Shown here one piece after another: positions 1-9,031 of a DNA stretch of 44,009 nucleotides. Each line of letters opens with the position of its first letter. The first letter of the stretch is position 1. The DNA is from an uncultured Clostridia bacterium (GTDB lineage: Bacteria > Bacillota > Clostridia > Christensenellales > Borkfalkiaceae). The notes beneath the pieces are model-generated. The model saw nothing but the letters and a program-made list of their open reading frames with translations. It ran no database searches and was not told the DNA's origin. Made by a program: the position numbers and the translations under genes. Location of the stretch: NCBI GenBank assembly GCA_944376455.1, contig CALWCO010000008.1:1-44009 (forward strand), read 5' to 3'.

Positions 1-1841
1 CTGGTTTGGCTGAAGAGAGGACTGGTTACAGAAAGGCGCGTGTCGGCAAGAAGGAAAGGAAAAAGGAAATCAACGTCATCAAGATTGACCACGCCGTCGT
101 CACCACGCAGGAAATCCCTTTGAAGGTGCTCTCCGAAAAACTCGGCGTTACGGCGGTGGAGATCACCAAACGCCTCTTCAAGGAAGGCATCATGAAGAGC
201 GTGAACGAGTCCGTGGACTATGAGACCGCGGCCTTAATGGCGGCGGATATGGGTATTGAGCTGGAATATAAGCCCGCCAAGACTGCCGAGGAAGAGCTCA
301 TCGAAATGCACGGCAAAGACTCCGAAAGCGAAAATACCGTGCCGCGTGCCCCTGTCGTTACGGTCATGGGTCACGTCGATCACGGCAAAACTTCCCTTTT
401 GGATAAGATCAGAAAGACTTCCGTCACGGCCGGCGAAGCGGGCGGCATCACGCAGAGCATCGGTGCCTATACGGTCAGCGTGAGCGGCAAGCAGATCACA
501 TTCATCGACACCCCCGGCCACGCGGCGTTCACCGCCATGCGTGCCCGCGGCGCGAAGATCACCGACATCGTCGTTCTCGTCGTCGCCGCCGACGACGGCA
601 TCATGCCCCAGACGGTGGAGGCCATCCATCACGCCAAAGCCGCCGAAGTGCCGATCATCGTTGCGATCAATAAGATCGATAAACCGAACATCGACATCAA
701 CCGCGTCAAAAACGGTCTGGTCGAGCATGAACTCGTGCCCGAAGAGTGGGGCGGCGATACCATCCTGGTACCCGTATCCGCCAAGACGGGCGAGGGCATC
801 GATAACCTGCTTGAAACCATCAGTCTTGTGGCCGAAATGCAGGAACTGCGCGCCAACCCCGACCACAGCGGCCGCGGCAGCGTCATCGAAGCCAAGCTCG
901 ACAAGGGCAAGGGCCCCATGGCGTCCGTCATCGTGCAGAACGGTACCTTCCATACGGGAGACAACATCATTTCCGGCATGACCATGGGCCGCATCCGTGC
1001 CATGTTCAACGATAAGGGCATGCAGGTCAAGGAAGCGGGTCCGTCCATGGCGGTATCCATTCTCGGACTGGAGGAAGTGCCCAATGCGGGCGATTCCATC
1101 TTTGCCGTCGATCAGAGCCTGATGAAACATTTGCAGGAAGAACGCCGCAACAAACAGCGCGAAGAGATGATCAAACAGCAGTCCCGCGTGAGCCTGGACG
1201 ATATGTTCGCTCAAGTGGAAGAAGGCAAACTCAAGACGCTCAATCTCATCGTCAAAGCCGACGTGCAGGGCAGCGTGGAAGCCATTAAAATGTCTTTGGA
1301 GAAACTGACCAACGAAGAAGTGCGTCTCAAGGTCATTCACGGCGCGGCCGGTGCGATCAGCGAGAGCGACGTCATGCTTGCCGAGAGCGCCAATGCCATC
1401 ATCATCGGATTCAACGTCCGCCCCGACGCCAAAGCCAAGGCCTTGGCGGAAAAGAGCAAGGTGGACGTGCGGCAGTACCGCATCATCTATGAACTCCTCG
1501 ACGATATGGAAGCGGCGATGAAGGGTATGCTCGCACCCAAATATCAGGAAATCTATATGGGCAAGTGCGAGGTCAAACAGACCTTCAACATCACGGGCGT
1601 GGGCATGGTTGCCGGTTGTTTGGTCACCGAAGGCAAATTGGTGCGCGGCGGGAAGTTGCGCATCTACCGCGACAACGTCATGATCGTCGAAGGGGGCGTC
1701 AAACAGCTGAAGCATTTCAAAGACGAAGTGAAGGAAGTCACGTCGGGCATGGAATGCGGTTGCTCCATCGAGGGATTCAATGAGATCCGCGTGGGCGACG
1801 TCATCGAATGTTATCTCATCGAAGAGGTAAAAAGAGCATGA
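1..1841 (+). CDS. infB: Translation initiation factor IF-2 (5' truncated)
   Basis: GTPase that brings initiator fMet-tRNA to the 30S subunit and promotes subunit joining. The reading frame is open to the window edge, so the N-terminus lies upstream; the TTG at 6 is not a credible start. Visible in order: a basic Lys/Arg stretch, an IF2_N domain (about nt 75-280), the G domain with G1 GHVDHGKT (about nt 370), G3 DTPGH, G4 NKID and G5 SAK, then the beta-barrel and C-terminal domains that bind fMet-tRNA (to [16 protein letters not shown]). About 612 residues remain, and full-length IF-2 usually carries a longer charged N-terminus. The TGA overlaps the rbfA ATG as ATGA, so the two are translationally coupled. 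infB-rbfA-nrnA-truB-ribF is a conserved Firmicute order. Confidence 0.97.
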   Translation, partial: GLAEERTGYRKARVGKKERKKEINVIKIDHAVVTTQEIPLKVLSEKLGVTAVEITKRLFKEGIMKSVNESVDYETAALMAADMGIELEYKPAKTAEEELIEMHGKDSESENTVPRAPVVTVMGHVDHGKTSLLDKIRKTSVTAGEAGGITQSIGAYTVSVSGKQITFIDTPGHAAFTAMRARGAKITDIVVLVVAADDGIMPQTVEAIHHAKAAEVPIIVAINKIDKPNIDINRVKNGLVEHELVPEEWGGDTILVPVSAKTGEGIDNLLETISLVAEMQELRANPDHSGRGSVIEAKLDKGKGPMASVIVQNGTFHTGDNIISGMTMGRIRAMFNDKGMQVKEAGPSMAVSILGLEEVPNAGDSIFAVDQSLMKHLQEERRNKQREEMIKQQSRVSLDDMFAQVEEGKLKTLNLIVKADVQGSVEAIKMSLEKLTNEEVRLKVIHGAAGAISESDVMLAESANAIIIGFNVRPDAKAKALAEKSKVDVRQYRIIYELLDDMEAAMKGMLAPKYQEIYMGKCEVKQTFNITGVGMVAGCLVTEGKLVRGGKLRIYRDNVMIVEGGVKQLKHFKDEVKEVTSGMECGCSIEGFNEIRVGDVIECYLIEEVKRA

Positions 1842-2278
1842 AAATTTCCAGAACGTCCCGCCTGGACAGTGAGTACAGGCGGGCGATTTCCGACATATTG
1901 AACGGTTCCCTGAAGAATCATTGTCCCGGTTTGCGCGGACTCATTTCGGTGACCAACGCGTCGGTTGCGCCCGATCTCAAGACGGCGCGCGTCTTTGTCA
2001 GCGTCTATGCGGCGGACAACGCCGTCCGCGCGGAGACTTTCCGCCTCATCCGCGAGAATGCAGGCTTCATCCGTCACGAACTTGCGCAGGTCATGCGTAT
2101 GCGCACCGTGCCGTCGTTGCAATTCATCGAGGATAACTCCATGGAATACGGCGCGCACATGGACGCCCTGTTTTCTAAAATGCACGAAAAGGACCCCGTC
2201 TTTTCGCATGGCGCGGGGAGCGATGCGGACAACGACGCCGAGGGCGATGCCGACGACGGGGAAGGGACGGAACGGTGA
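1838..2278 (+). CDS. rbfA: 30S ribosome-binding factor A
   Basis: Small KH-like protein needed for late 16S rRNA / 30S maturation. I start it at ATG 1838 ([13 protein letters not shown]), which overlaps the infB stop in ATGA and follows a purine-rich SD (gaagagg). An ATG 30 nt upstream adds ten residues not typical of the family. The product is 146 aa: a standard RbfA core of about 115 residues, with the family-like stretch SVTNASVAPDLKTARVFVSV and the closing region NSMEYGAHMD, then an acidic Asp/Glu/Gly-rich tail of about 25 residues. The tail is probably disordered and is not needed for the fold. The stop overlaps the proposed GTG start of the next gene. Confidence 0.95.
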   Translation: MKISRTSRLDSEYRRAISDILNGSLKNHCPGLRGLISVTNASVAPDLKTARVFVSVYAADNAVRAETFRLIRENAGFIRHELAQVMRMRTVPSLQFIEDNSMEYGAHMDALFSKMHEKDPVFSHGAGSDADNDAEGDADDGEGTER

Positions 2279-3312
2279 AAGCGGTGAAGACGGTAAACAC
2301 GGCACAGGCCGGTAAGACAAGCGACGCGGCAGGAAACCTGCAAAAACCGGGAAACCTGCAAAAAATGGCGGAAGCCATGAAAGGGCTCCGCAGTGCGGTG
2401 ATTTTCACGCATACCCGTCCCGACGGCGACACCTTGGGCGGCGGCGTCGCACTCTTTTTGGCGCTTTCGCGCCTCGGGGTGCACTGTGAAATCTGCAACG
2501 ACAGCGTGATCCCCGATAAATTTTTCTTTCTGCACGGCATCGAAAACGTTAAAAAATGCCCCGCCGCGGCGGACGCGCAGGCCTACATTGCCGTGGACAG
2601 CAGCGACGAAGCGCGCCTCGGGGAATTGGGAGAGCTGTTTTCCCGCGCGAAGGGCAAAAAACTGACTTTCAACATCGACCATCATATTTCCAATACGTCG
2701 TACGCGCAATTCAATTATGTGCGGCCCTGCGCGGCCAACTGTCAGAATATGACAGACTTGATACGCCTTTTGGGTGTGGAGATCGATAAGACGATCGCCG
2801 ATGCGCTCATGCTCGGCCTGATGACCGATTCGGGGAATTTTTCGCACAGCGATGTGGACGGCGAAGTCTTCCGCACGGCGGGGATCCTTGCGGACGCGGG
2901 GGCGGACGTCGATACCATCGGGTATAACGTTTTCCGTCGGCAGAGTGCGGCGCGTGCGCTGTTGTACGGGCGTACCATGTCTGCAATACGCTATCTTTTG
3001 GACGGAAAGCTTGCGGTGATTTCGATCACGCGCGCCATGCTTTCCGAGTGCGGCGCCGATCAGAGCGCGACCGAGGGGTTTGTTGACTTTCCGCTCTCCG
3101 TGGACGGCGTGGAAGTGGCGGTTGCCATTCTGGAAGTCAATTTCCGCCGTTTCAAAATCTCCCTTCGTTCCAAGGGCAAGGCAAACGTCAACGCGATTGC
3201 GGGCGTGTTTGGCGGCGGCGGGCATATCCTCGCCAGCGGTTGCATGATGTTCGGAGAATTGGAAGAGGTCATCGACAAACTGCGCTATACCGTTTCGCAA
3301 TATCTCGATTGA
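2275..3312 (+). CDS. nrnA: DHH-family phosphoesterase, NrnA-like (nanoRNase / pAp phosphatase)
   Basis: Probable bifunctional oligoribonuclease and 3'-phosphoadenosine-5'-phosphate phosphatase (DHH subfamily 1). Visible motifs are HTRPDGD (residues 46-52), VDSSD, the DHH signature NIDHH (133-137), a GLMTDSG motif, and the DHHA1 substrate-binding signature GGGGH near the C-terminus. These are the Mn-binding and nucleotide-binding elements of the family. The start is uncertain. GTG 2275 overlaps the rbfA stop (GTGA) and gives 345 aa. ATG 2365 gives 315 aa, close to the usual family length, but has no clear SD. The extra 30 residues are low-complexity and contain an 18-bp tandem duplication. It sits in the ribosome-maturation operon, as in many Firmicutes. 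Confidence 0.9.
   Translation: MKAVKTVNTAQAGKTSDAAGNLQKPGNLQKMAEAMKGLRSAVIFTHTRPDGDTLGGGVALFLALSRLGVHCEICNDSVIPDKFFFLHGIENVKKCPAAADAQAYIAVDSSDEARLGELGELFSRAKGKKLTFNIDHHISNTSYAQFNYVRPCAANCQNMTDLIRLLGVEIDKTIADALMLGLMTDSGNFSHSDVDGEVFRTAGILADAGADVDTIGYNVFRRQSAARALLYGRTMSAIRYLLDGKLAVISITRAMLSECGADQSATEGFVDFPLSVDGVEVAVAILEVNFRRFKISLRSKGKANVNAIAGVFGGGGHILASGCMMFGELEEVIDKLRYTVSQYLD
2332..2364 (+). repeat. 18-bp-period duplication before the alternative nrnA start
   Basis: GGAAACCTGCAAAAA occurs at 2332-2346 and 2350-2364, separated by CCG, ending directly before ATG 2365. It encodes a repeated Asn-Leu-Gln-Lys if translation starts at 2275. Confidence 0.7.
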
Positions 3313-3379
3313 AAGAAGTCGGACAGACTTGCTTGAAAAAGATCGGATCTAACGAAAAAATTTACGGGAAGAGTCCGCG

Positions 3380-4219
3380 ATGAGAACGGGTTTTATCAAC
3401 GTCAACAAACCGAGCGGCGTTTCCAGCGGATACGCCGTCAATAAAATCAAAAAACTCGCAGGCATGCCCTGCGGGCATATGGGCACGCTCGATCCGCTGG
3501 CGTCGGGCGTTCTGCCCGTGGCGATCGGCAATGCCGCGCGGCTCTTTGAGTATATGCTCGAAAAGAGAAAGCGGTATATTGCCGTTTTTCGTTTCGGCGT
3601 AAACTCCGACACGCTCGATTCCACGGGGAAATTGGATTTTTCCAATCCGTTCGTTCCCGGCGAAGAAGCCCTAAAAGAGGCCGCCCATGCCCAGGTTGGA
3701 GAGATATTACAGGTCCCGCCGCGATACAGCGCGAAGAGCGTGAACGGCGTGCGGGGCTATCGTCTTGCCCGCGCGGGGAAGGAGTTTGAATTGCCGCCCA
3801 AGCGGGTGAATATCTATTCTGTGGAACTTTCGGAGCGCGTGAGCGAAGACAGTTTCCGCTTTGCCGTCGAGTGCGGCGGGGGGACGTATATCCGTTCGCT
3901 GGCGCGGGACATCGCGGCGGCGTGCGGCGCGAACGGAATCATGACCGAACTGGTGCGTACGCAGAGCGGAGCCTTTCGTCTGGAGGATGCGGTGCCGCTC
4001 GACGCGCTGACGGCGGATAATCTGGAGGATCACATCGTCGAGACGGACAGCGTTGTCGACCTGCCGACGATCGATGTCGAAGATCGGCGCATCTTCAACG
4101 GGATGCCCCGTCCGACCGATCGTCCCGACGGACTGTACAAGATCTATGACGGCGGCGCGTTTTACGGCATCGCCGCCGTGCAGAGCGGCCGCGTAAAGAT
4201 CAGAACAAAATTATGCTGA
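3380..4219 (+). CDS. truB: tRNA pseudouridine(55) synthase
   Basis: Isomerises U55 in the T-loop of tRNAs to pseudouridine. The N-terminal INVNKPSG and the catalytic motif GTLDPLASGVLP (catalytic Asp38) are clear, followed by the family tyrosine region (KRYIAVFRFG) and the CGGGTYIRSLARD motif in the second half. Length is 279 aa; bacterial TruB is about 290-310, so the C-terminal part is slightly compact. ATG 3380 follows gggaag at a suitable distance. The 67-nt gap after nrnA shows no terminator or promoter, so it is probably in the same operon. Its stop lies 7 nt inside ribF (ATG 4213). Confidence 0.96.
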   Translation: MRTGFINVNKPSGVSSGYAVNKIKKLAGMPCGHMGTLDPLASGVLPVAIGNAARLFEYMLEKRKRYIAVFRFGVNSDTLDSTGKLDFSNPFVPGEEALKEAAHAQVGEILQVPPRYSAKSVNGVRGYRLARAGKEFELPPKRVNIYSVELSERVSEDSFRFAVECGGGTYIRSLARDIAAACGANGIMTELVRTQSGAFRLEDAVPLDALTADNLEDHIVETDSVVDLPTIDVEDRRIFNGMPRPTDRPDGLYKIYDGGAFYGIAAVQSGRVKIRTKLC

Positions 4220-5076
4220 AAGAAAGCAATTGCTTAGAGACAACGGAATATGCTTCGCCCTGCGTGCTCCTTTTAGGCGGGTTCGACGGACTGCACATCG
4301 GGCATAAGAAACTACTCGATTGCGCCAAGGCGTACGGCCTGCCCGTCGGGATCATGACCATTCTCGGCGGCAAGGGGCGGGAACTCTTCACGTCGGCCGA
4401 GCGGCGGGAAATATTTTCCCGCGCGGGGATAGATTTTTTCTTCAGCGAATCGTTCACGCCGCAATTCCGCGATACGGACAGAGAAACGTTTTTGACAAAC
4501 CTTTTGCGCCGTTACAACGTAAGGGCCCTCGTCTGCGGCGAGGATTTCCGCTTCGGCAAGGGTGCGGCGGGAACGCCCGATTTTTTGCGTACGTTTACGG
4601 GCCTGCCCGTGCTGGCAGAGGATATCTTGCAGGTGGACGGGCAAAAAGTCGGCACGTCCTTCGTCAAGCAATGTCTCGCGGCGGGAAAAGTCGCGCGGGC
4701 GAACGAACTGCTCGTGTTTCCCTTTTTCCTGCGCGGGACGGTGGAAGCGGGGCGGCACGTCGGGCATACTTACGGGTTCCCGACGGCTAATTTCAGCTAC
4801 CCCCCCGAAAAATTCCCCTTGAAAGAGGGCGTGTATGCCATACACGCCGCGCTGGACGGGAAAGAATACCGCGGCATCGCCAATTTCGGCCCCTGTCCCA
4901 CGTTTGGCGTGGAGTATCGCAAAGCGGAGGCCTATTTTGAAGGCTTTCAAGGCAACCTGTACGGCAAGACGGTGGATCTCGTTTTCGACGGGTATTTGCG
5001 CGATATAAGAAAATTTCCCGATCAGGCCGCGTTGGCGGCGCAATTGCGCGAAGACATAAGGAGGGCATTGCAATGA
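4213..5076 (+). CDS. ribF: Bifunctional riboflavin kinase / FAD synthetase
   Basis: Makes FMN from riboflavin and FAD from FMN. The N-terminal nucleotidyltransferase domain carries GGFDGLHIGHKKLL (the HxGH motif), then CGEDFRFGKGAAG. The C-terminal flavokinase domain carries GRHVGHTYGFPTAN and the GVYAIHA and ANFGPCPTF segments. Length is 287 aa, slightly short against the common 300-320. ATG 4213 overlaps the end of truB by 7 nt, so translation is probably coupled. The stop overlaps the ATG of the next gene as ATGA. Confidence 0.96.
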   Translation: MLKESNCLETTEYASPCVLLLGGFDGLHIGHKKLLDCAKAYGLPVGIMTILGGKGRELFTSAERREIFSRAGIDFFFSESFTPQFRDTDRETFLTNLLRRYNVRALVCGEDFRFGKGAAGTPDFLRTFTGLPVLAEDILQVDGQKVGTSFVKQCLAAGKVARANELLVFPFFLRGTVEAGRHVGHTYGFPTANFSYPPEKFPLKEGVYAIHAALDGKEYRGIANFGPCPTFGVEYRKAEAYFEGFQGNLYGKTVDLVFDGYLRDIRKFPDQAALAAQLREDIRRALQ

Positions 5077-5672
5077 GTGCTTTTTCCGTTCTGCCGGACG
5101 GGTATCGGCAATTGACCGTCATCGATCTGGAAAAAGATAAAAAGGTTTTTTGGTCGGTTAATCTGTTGAGCCTCGCCCTTGCGGCGGGCATGTTCGTCAT
5201 CGGCATTCTGGCCGTTCCGCTCGATTTCGGGTTGGATGCAAACGATCTCGTTGCGGGCTGGCTCCTTCCGTTCGCAGTGTTGTTCGGAGGGGCGTTCCTG
5301 TATATTTTCCTGCACGAGGCGGTGCACGGGATATTCATGTATGCGTTCAGCCGCGTGCGGCCGCATTTCGGGTTCCGTTCGGTCTTTGTCTATGCGGGCA
5401 GCAATGCGTTTTTCGACAAAAAGCAGTATATCATCATCGCGCTCGCGCCCGTCGTCATCTGGGGCATGGTACTTCTCATTGCCTGTCTTTTCTGTCAGGG
5501 GGCCTGGTTCTGGGCGGTATATTTCATACAGATCCTGAACGTCAGCGGCGCGGCGGGCGATTTTTATGTCACGCTCAGGATGTCGGCATATCCCAAAGAC
5601 ATCCTCGTGCAGGATACGGGCACGTGCATGACGGTATATACCCGCATTCCGGACGGGGATACACGGGAATAG
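5073..5672 (+). CDS. DUF3267-family integral membrane metalloprotease-like protein
   Basis: A 199-aa polytopic membrane protein with the zinc-protease signature HEAVH (His81-Glu82...His85) inside the second hydrophobic segment, followed by about two more hydrophobic segments (after FFDKKQY and around WFWAVYFIQIL). The C-terminal pattern SGAAGDFYV...VQDTGTCMTVY is typical of DUF3267 proteins. The family resembles site-2-like zinc proteases, but substrate and role are not established. Start ATG 5073 has a strong SD (aaggagg) and overlaps the ribF stop in ATGA, so it is the last gene of the translation/cofactor operon. Confidence 0.85.
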   Translation: MSAFSVLPDGYRQLTVIDLEKDKKVFWSVNLLSLALAAGMFVIGILAVPLDFGLDANDLVAGWLLPFAVLFGGAFLYIFLHEAVHGIFMYAFSRVRPHFGFRSVFVYAGSNAFFDKKQYIIIALAPVVIWGMVLLIACLFCQGAWFWAVYFIQILNVSGAAGDFYVTLRMSAYPKDILVQDTGTCMTVYTRIPDGDTRE

Positions 5673-5675
5673 CCT

Positions 5676-5712
5676 TCCCGTCCGACCCCGCGGCAGGATC
5701 CGCGGAACGGGA
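5676..5712 (+). terminator. Imperfect GC-rich hairpin after the infB-ribF operon
   Basis: TCCCGT pairs with ACGGGA, and an inner CCGCGG pairs with CCGCGG around CAGGAT. There is no U-tract, so this is either a weak end-of-operon structure or a 3' mRNA stabiliser. The rest of 5673-5864 holds only purine-rich sequence and the next SD (ggagg). Confidence 0.35.
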
Positions 5713-5864
5713 CGAAATAAAAGCGGAGTTTACCGAAAAGGGCGTTGCGGACGGGCGGAACGGGAGATAAAAGCGCGGTAAATAAAGTCGCGAAGAGAGG
5801 AGAATCCTCGGAGATTTGGGGACTTTGAAGTAAAAGACCAAGGGAAGGAAACGGAGGAAGAGAT

Positions 5865-6716
5865 ATGATCAAATTCGGACCGAGCGGCAACGACGAAGAA
5901 TTTTATGCCGCGGGGTATAAACACACCGAGCAGGCGGCAAAATACGTGCGGGAAAAAGGGTTGGACTGCTTTGAATATTCCTTCGGAAGAGGGGTCAATA
6001 TGGGGGAAGGAAAAGCCGTCTCCATCGGCGAGGCATTCGCCGCGGAAAATGTCGAAATTTCCGTGCATGCCCCCTACTTTATCAATTTTTCCAACCCCGA
6101 TGAAGAGATGGCGAGAAAGTCGTTCGGCTATGTGCTGGACAGTGCGCGCGCCTTAAAACGCATGGGCGGCAAGCGTTTGGTGTTCCACCCCGCCGCCCAG
6201 GGCAAGATGGAGCGCGAGGCGGCCGTCGCGCTCTGTGAAGAGCGGCTCAAACGCCTGTGCGAGTACATCTATCTCAACAATCTGGAAGACCTGATGTTTT
6301 GTCCCGAAACCATGGGCAAGACCGCACAGATCGGGACGGTCGAAGAGATCACGCGTTTTTGCCAGATCGACAAGGTGTTCACGCCCTGCGTCGATTTCGG
6401 GCACGTCAACGCCCGCGAACAGGGTTCTCTGAAGACCGAGCAGGACTATGCCGAACGGCTGGAATATATGCTCGACGCGCTCGGCAAGGATCGCATGGAC
6501 GGGTTTCATGTGCATTTTTCCAAGATCAAGTACGGCGGGAAAGGGGAGATCTGTCACCTGACGCTCGACGATGAGGTGTACGGTCCCGAGTTCGCGCCCC
6601 TGGCGGTCGCGCTGAAAAAATACGATCTGCACCCCTATATCGTCAGCGAATCGGCGGGAACGCAATCCCGCGACGCTTTAATCATGAAAAATATCTACAA
6701 TAGCATTGACTTATAA
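5865..6716 (+). CDS. TIM-barrel protein of the endonuclease IV (Nfo) family
   Basis: Probable metal-dependent AP endonuclease-like or xylose-isomerase-like TIM-barrel protein, 283 aa, the usual Nfo length. Segments matching the metal-site strands are SVHAPYFINF, LVFHPAA, CPETMGK, CVDFGHVNA, HVHFSKIKYG and a C-terminal SESAGTQSRDALIMK. These positions supply the His/Glu/Asp ligands of the three-zinc site in true endonuclease IV. The motifs are variant relative to canonical Nfo (for example DFGH where DTCH is usual), so sugar-phosphate isomerase-like activity is not excluded. ATG 5865 follows ggaggaag. The promoter of the next gene overlaps its last codons. Confidence 0.8.
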   Translation: MIKFGPSGNDEEFYAAGYKHTEQAAKYVREKGLDCFEYSFGRGVNMGEGKAVSIGEAFAAENVEISVHAPYFINFSNPDEEMARKSFGYVLDSARALKRMGGKRLVFHPAAQGKMEREAAVALCEERLKRLCEYIYLNNLEDLMFCPETMGKTAQIGTVEEITRFCQIDKVFTPCVDFGHVNAREQGSLKTEQDYAERLEYMLDALGKDRMDGFHVHFSKIKYGGKGEICHLTLDDEVYGPEFAPLAVALKKYDLHPYIVSESAGTQSRDALIMKNIYNSIDL

Positions 6717-6734
6717 AAATTTTTTTGGTACAAT
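6706..6734 (+). promoter_or_regulatory. Sigma-A promoter for the M24 peptidase-efp genes
   Basis: TTGACT (6706-6711), 17-nt AT-rich spacer, TACAAT (6729-6734). Predicted transcript start is about 6741, giving a short leader to ATG 6758. The -35 box lies inside the 3' end of the preceding gene. Confidence 0.8.
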
Positions 6735-6757
6735 ATAGAGAAGAGGAGCGAAAACGT

Positions 6758-7819
6758 ATGACCGAAACAACCGCCGCCCGCGTTTTGCGGCAGACGGAAG
6801 CCGAAGCGGTGTATGTCGTCTGCGGCTATCTCAAACGCTATCTCACGGGATTTTCCATCGAGGACGGCTATGTCGTCGCCGATCGCGACGGCGTGACCAT
6901 GTACACCGATGCGCGGTACATCGAGGCGGCAGAGAAATTCTTTGCGGGCAAAGAGGGTTTTGCCGTGCGACTCATGGCAAAGGAGAACGCTCCCGCAAAA
7001 CTGCTTAAAAAATACAAGAGCGTGGGCATTTCTTTCGAACTTACCTCTCTTTCCGATTACCGGAAACTGCAAACGCTGAACGTGCGATTGGTGGACGTCA
7101 TGCCCGCGTTTAACGCCTGTATGGCGATCAAGACGGAAGAGGAACTTGCGGCGATCGGGAAGGCTTGCGCCATTGCGGAAGAAGGTTTTTTAAAACTGCT
7201 CCCCGAGATCCGGGAGGGCATGACCGAGCGGGAATGCGCGGCGCGGCTGGAATATGAAATGCGCCTCGGCGGCGCGGAGGGGATGTCCTTCGACACCATC
7301 GTGGCGTTCGGTGCGAACGCTTCCGTCCCGCATCACGAAACGGGGGATACTCGGTTGCGTTTTGGCGATGAGATACTCATCGATTTCGGGTGCAGGAAGG
7401 AAGGGTACTGTTCGGACATTACGCGCACGTTTCTGTTCGGCGACGATCAAAAGCATGAAACATTCAAAGAACTGTACGGCCGCGTTCTGCGGGCGCACGA
7501 ACTGTTCAAGGAAAAATTTCATGCGGGCATGACGGGCAAGGAAGGGGACGCCATTGCGCGGGAATATTTTAAAAAACACGGATTGGACAAATATTTCACC
7601 CATTCTTTGGGGCACGGTATTGGACTGAACATTCACGAAGAGCCGCGGCTTTCACCCAAAAGCTCCACGGTCTTTGCCGACGGCATGGTGTTTTCGGACG
7701 AACCGGGGGTATATTTCGCGGGCGAAGTCGGCATCCGCATCGAAGATACGGTTGCATTGCAGGGCGGGACGGTGCGCTCGTTCATGCATAAGACGGATAA
7801 AAAACTGATAATTATTTGA
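6758..7819 (+). CDS. M24-family Xaa-Pro aminopeptidase
   Basis: Metallopeptidase removing N-terminal residues before proline. The 353-aa product has an N-terminal creatinase-like domain (about 1-125) and a C-terminal pita-bread domain. Dinuclear metal ligands are visible: Asp209 (LIDFG), Asp220 (SDITRTF), the second His of HSLGHGIG (His286), Glu in SDEPGVYF and Glu in GIRIEDT. I choose ATG 6758 because it has gaggag at proper spacing; the TTG at 6725 lies in the promoter. efp follows 45 nt downstream, a pairing frequent in Firmicutes and plausible because EF-P acts on proline-rich synthesis. That functional link is inference. Confidence 0.92.
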   Translation: MTETTAARVLRQTEAEAVYVVCGYLKRYLTGFSIEDGYVVADRDGVTMYTDARYIEAAEKFFAGKEGFAVRLMAKENAPAKLLKKYKSVGISFELTSLSDYRKLQTLNVRLVDVMPAFNACMAIKTEEELAAIGKACAIAEEGFLKLLPEIREGMTERECAARLEYEMRLGGAEGMSFDTIVAFGANASVPHHETGDTRLRFGDEILIDFGCRKEGYCSDITRTFLFGDDQKHETFKELYGRVLRAHELFKEKFHAGMTGKEGDAIAREYFKKHGLDKYFTHSLGHGIGLNIHEEPRLSPKSSTVFADGMVFSDEPGVYFAGEVGIRIEDTVALQGGTVRSFMHKTDKKLIII

Positions 7820-7864
7820 AAAAATAAAAATAATATTATAGAAACTCTAAGGAGACGATTGATT

Positions 7865-8431
7865 ATGGGACAGATGTTAGCAGGCGATATCAGAAAAGGT
7901 GCGACGTTCGAGTATAAGAGCGGTGTCTACACCGTGACGGACTTCCAGCACGTCAAACCCGGCAAGGGCGCGGCGTTCGTGCGCACCACGCTCAAAAACG
8001 TGGTGACGGGACAGGTCCTCTCCAACGAAACCTTCAACCCCACCGCAAAACTGGAAACGGTGGACGTCGAAACCAAGAAAATGACCTATTCCTATTTCGA
8101 CGGCAGCGAATTTTACGTGTTTATGGACGACGAGTTCAACACCATCGAGCTGACCAAGGATCAGTGCGAAGACGCTTTGAACTTCATCAAGGAAAACGAC
8201 GTGGTTACGGTACGCTTTTTGTACGGTAAAGCCTTCTCGGTCGAGCCCGAAAACTTTGTCGAGCTCAAAGTCATCGAGGCCGATCCGGGCGTCAAGGGCA
8301 ACACCGCGACCAACGCCATGAAGAAAGCCAAGGTGGAGACGGGTTACGAATTGCAGGTGCCCATGTTCGTCAACGAAGGCGAAACCATCCGCATCGATAC
8401 CCGCAGCGGCGAATACATGAGCCGCGTATAA
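7865..8431 (+). CDS. efp: Elongation factor P
   Basis: Binds the ribosome between the P and E sites and relieves stalling at polyproline. The product is 188 aa, exactly the family length, with the three beta-barrel domains and the closing signature TRSGEYMSRV. The tip residue that is modified in many bacteria is Lys34 in KPGKG; no epmA/epmB-type modification gene is seen nearby. ATG 7865 has aaggag (7849-7854) 10 nt upstream; the TTG at 7859 is too close to that SD. A clear terminator follows. Confidence 0.98.
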   Translation: MGQMLAGDIRKGATFEYKSGVYTVTDFQHVKPGKGAAFVRTTLKNVVTGQVLSNETFNPTAKLETVDVETKKMTYSYFDGSEFYVFMDDEFNTIELTKDQCEDALNFIKENDVVTVRFLYGKAFSVEPENFVELKVIEADPGVKGNTATNAMKKAKVETGYELQVPMFVNEGETIRIDTRSGEYMSRV

Positions 8432-8454
8432 GCGACCTTTTTTCGTTCCGATTC

Positions 8455-8491
8455 AAAAGCACGGCGGGTTCGTCGTGCTTTTCAACTTTTT
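8455..8491 (+). terminator. Rho-independent terminator after efp
   Basis: AAAAGCACG pairs with CGTGCTTTT (8455-8463 / 8474-8482), then CAAC and TTTTT. Confidence 0.8.
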
Positions 8492-8575
8492 AATGCGGAC
8501 ATAAGGCTCAGGGACATAAAAAGGGATAACAAAAGTCAAAAGGTTGTAATATAATCTCAAAGGAGGCATCGGAAA

Positions 8576-9016
8576 ATGCGTGCGGTTGTACAGCGCGTCG
8601 GCGCGACAAAACTGACGGTGGACGGCAAGACGGTCGCCGAAATTCCCCACGGACTGACGGTCTATCTCGGCGTGGGCAAGGGCGACGGGGAAGAACAGGC
8701 GCAAAAGACGGCAAAGAAGATTGCCGGGCTTCGCATATTTTCGGACGCGGCAGGCAAGATGAATCTGTCGGTCGGCGACATCGGCGGGGAGATTTTGCTC
8801 GTCTCGCAGTTCACACTGTACGGCGATTGCCGTCACGGCAACCGCCCGTCTTTCACCGAGGCGGAAGAACCCGTCGCCGCCGATCGGCTCTATGAACGCA
8901 CGGCGGAACTGTTGCGCGGGTACGGCCTGACCGTCAAAACGGGCGTGTTCGGCGCGGATATGCACATCGAACAGACCAACGAGGGCCCCGTTACCATCCT
9001 TCTGGAATTTTCCTGA
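8576..9016 (+). CDS. dtd: D-aminoacyl-tRNA deacylase
   Basis: Hydrolyses D-aminoacyl-tRNAs (and Gly-tRNA-Ala), a chirality proofreading step. The product is 146 aa, the usual DTD length, starting MRAVVQRV. The two family signatures are present: SQFTLYGD and, at the C-terminus, NEGPVT, which holds the cross-subunit Gly-cisPro motif. ATG 8576 has a strong aaaggagg SD. A TATAAT at 8550-8555 lies so close to the SD that a transcript from it would lose part of the ribosome site, so the promoter is unclear. In many Firmicutes dtd follows relA/spoT, but not here. Confidence 0.97.
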   Translation: MRAVVQRVGATKLTVDGKTVAEIPHGLTVYLGVGKGDGEEQAQKTAKKIAGLRIFSDAAGKMNLSVGDIGGEILLVSQFTLYGDCRHGNRPSFTEAEEPVAADRLYERTAELLRGYGLTVKTGVFGADMHIEQTNEGPVTILLEFS

Positions 9017-9031
9017 GTCCGATATGGGATT

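Noticed and set aside
234-1715. 493-codon minus-strand open frame opposite infB
   Set aside because: Antisense shadow of a conserved gene with strongly biased third positions; no SD, no recognisable domain.
8550-8555. TATAAT just before dtd as its promoter
   Set aside because: No -35 at proper spacing, and the transcript would begin inside the Shine-Dalgarno sequence.
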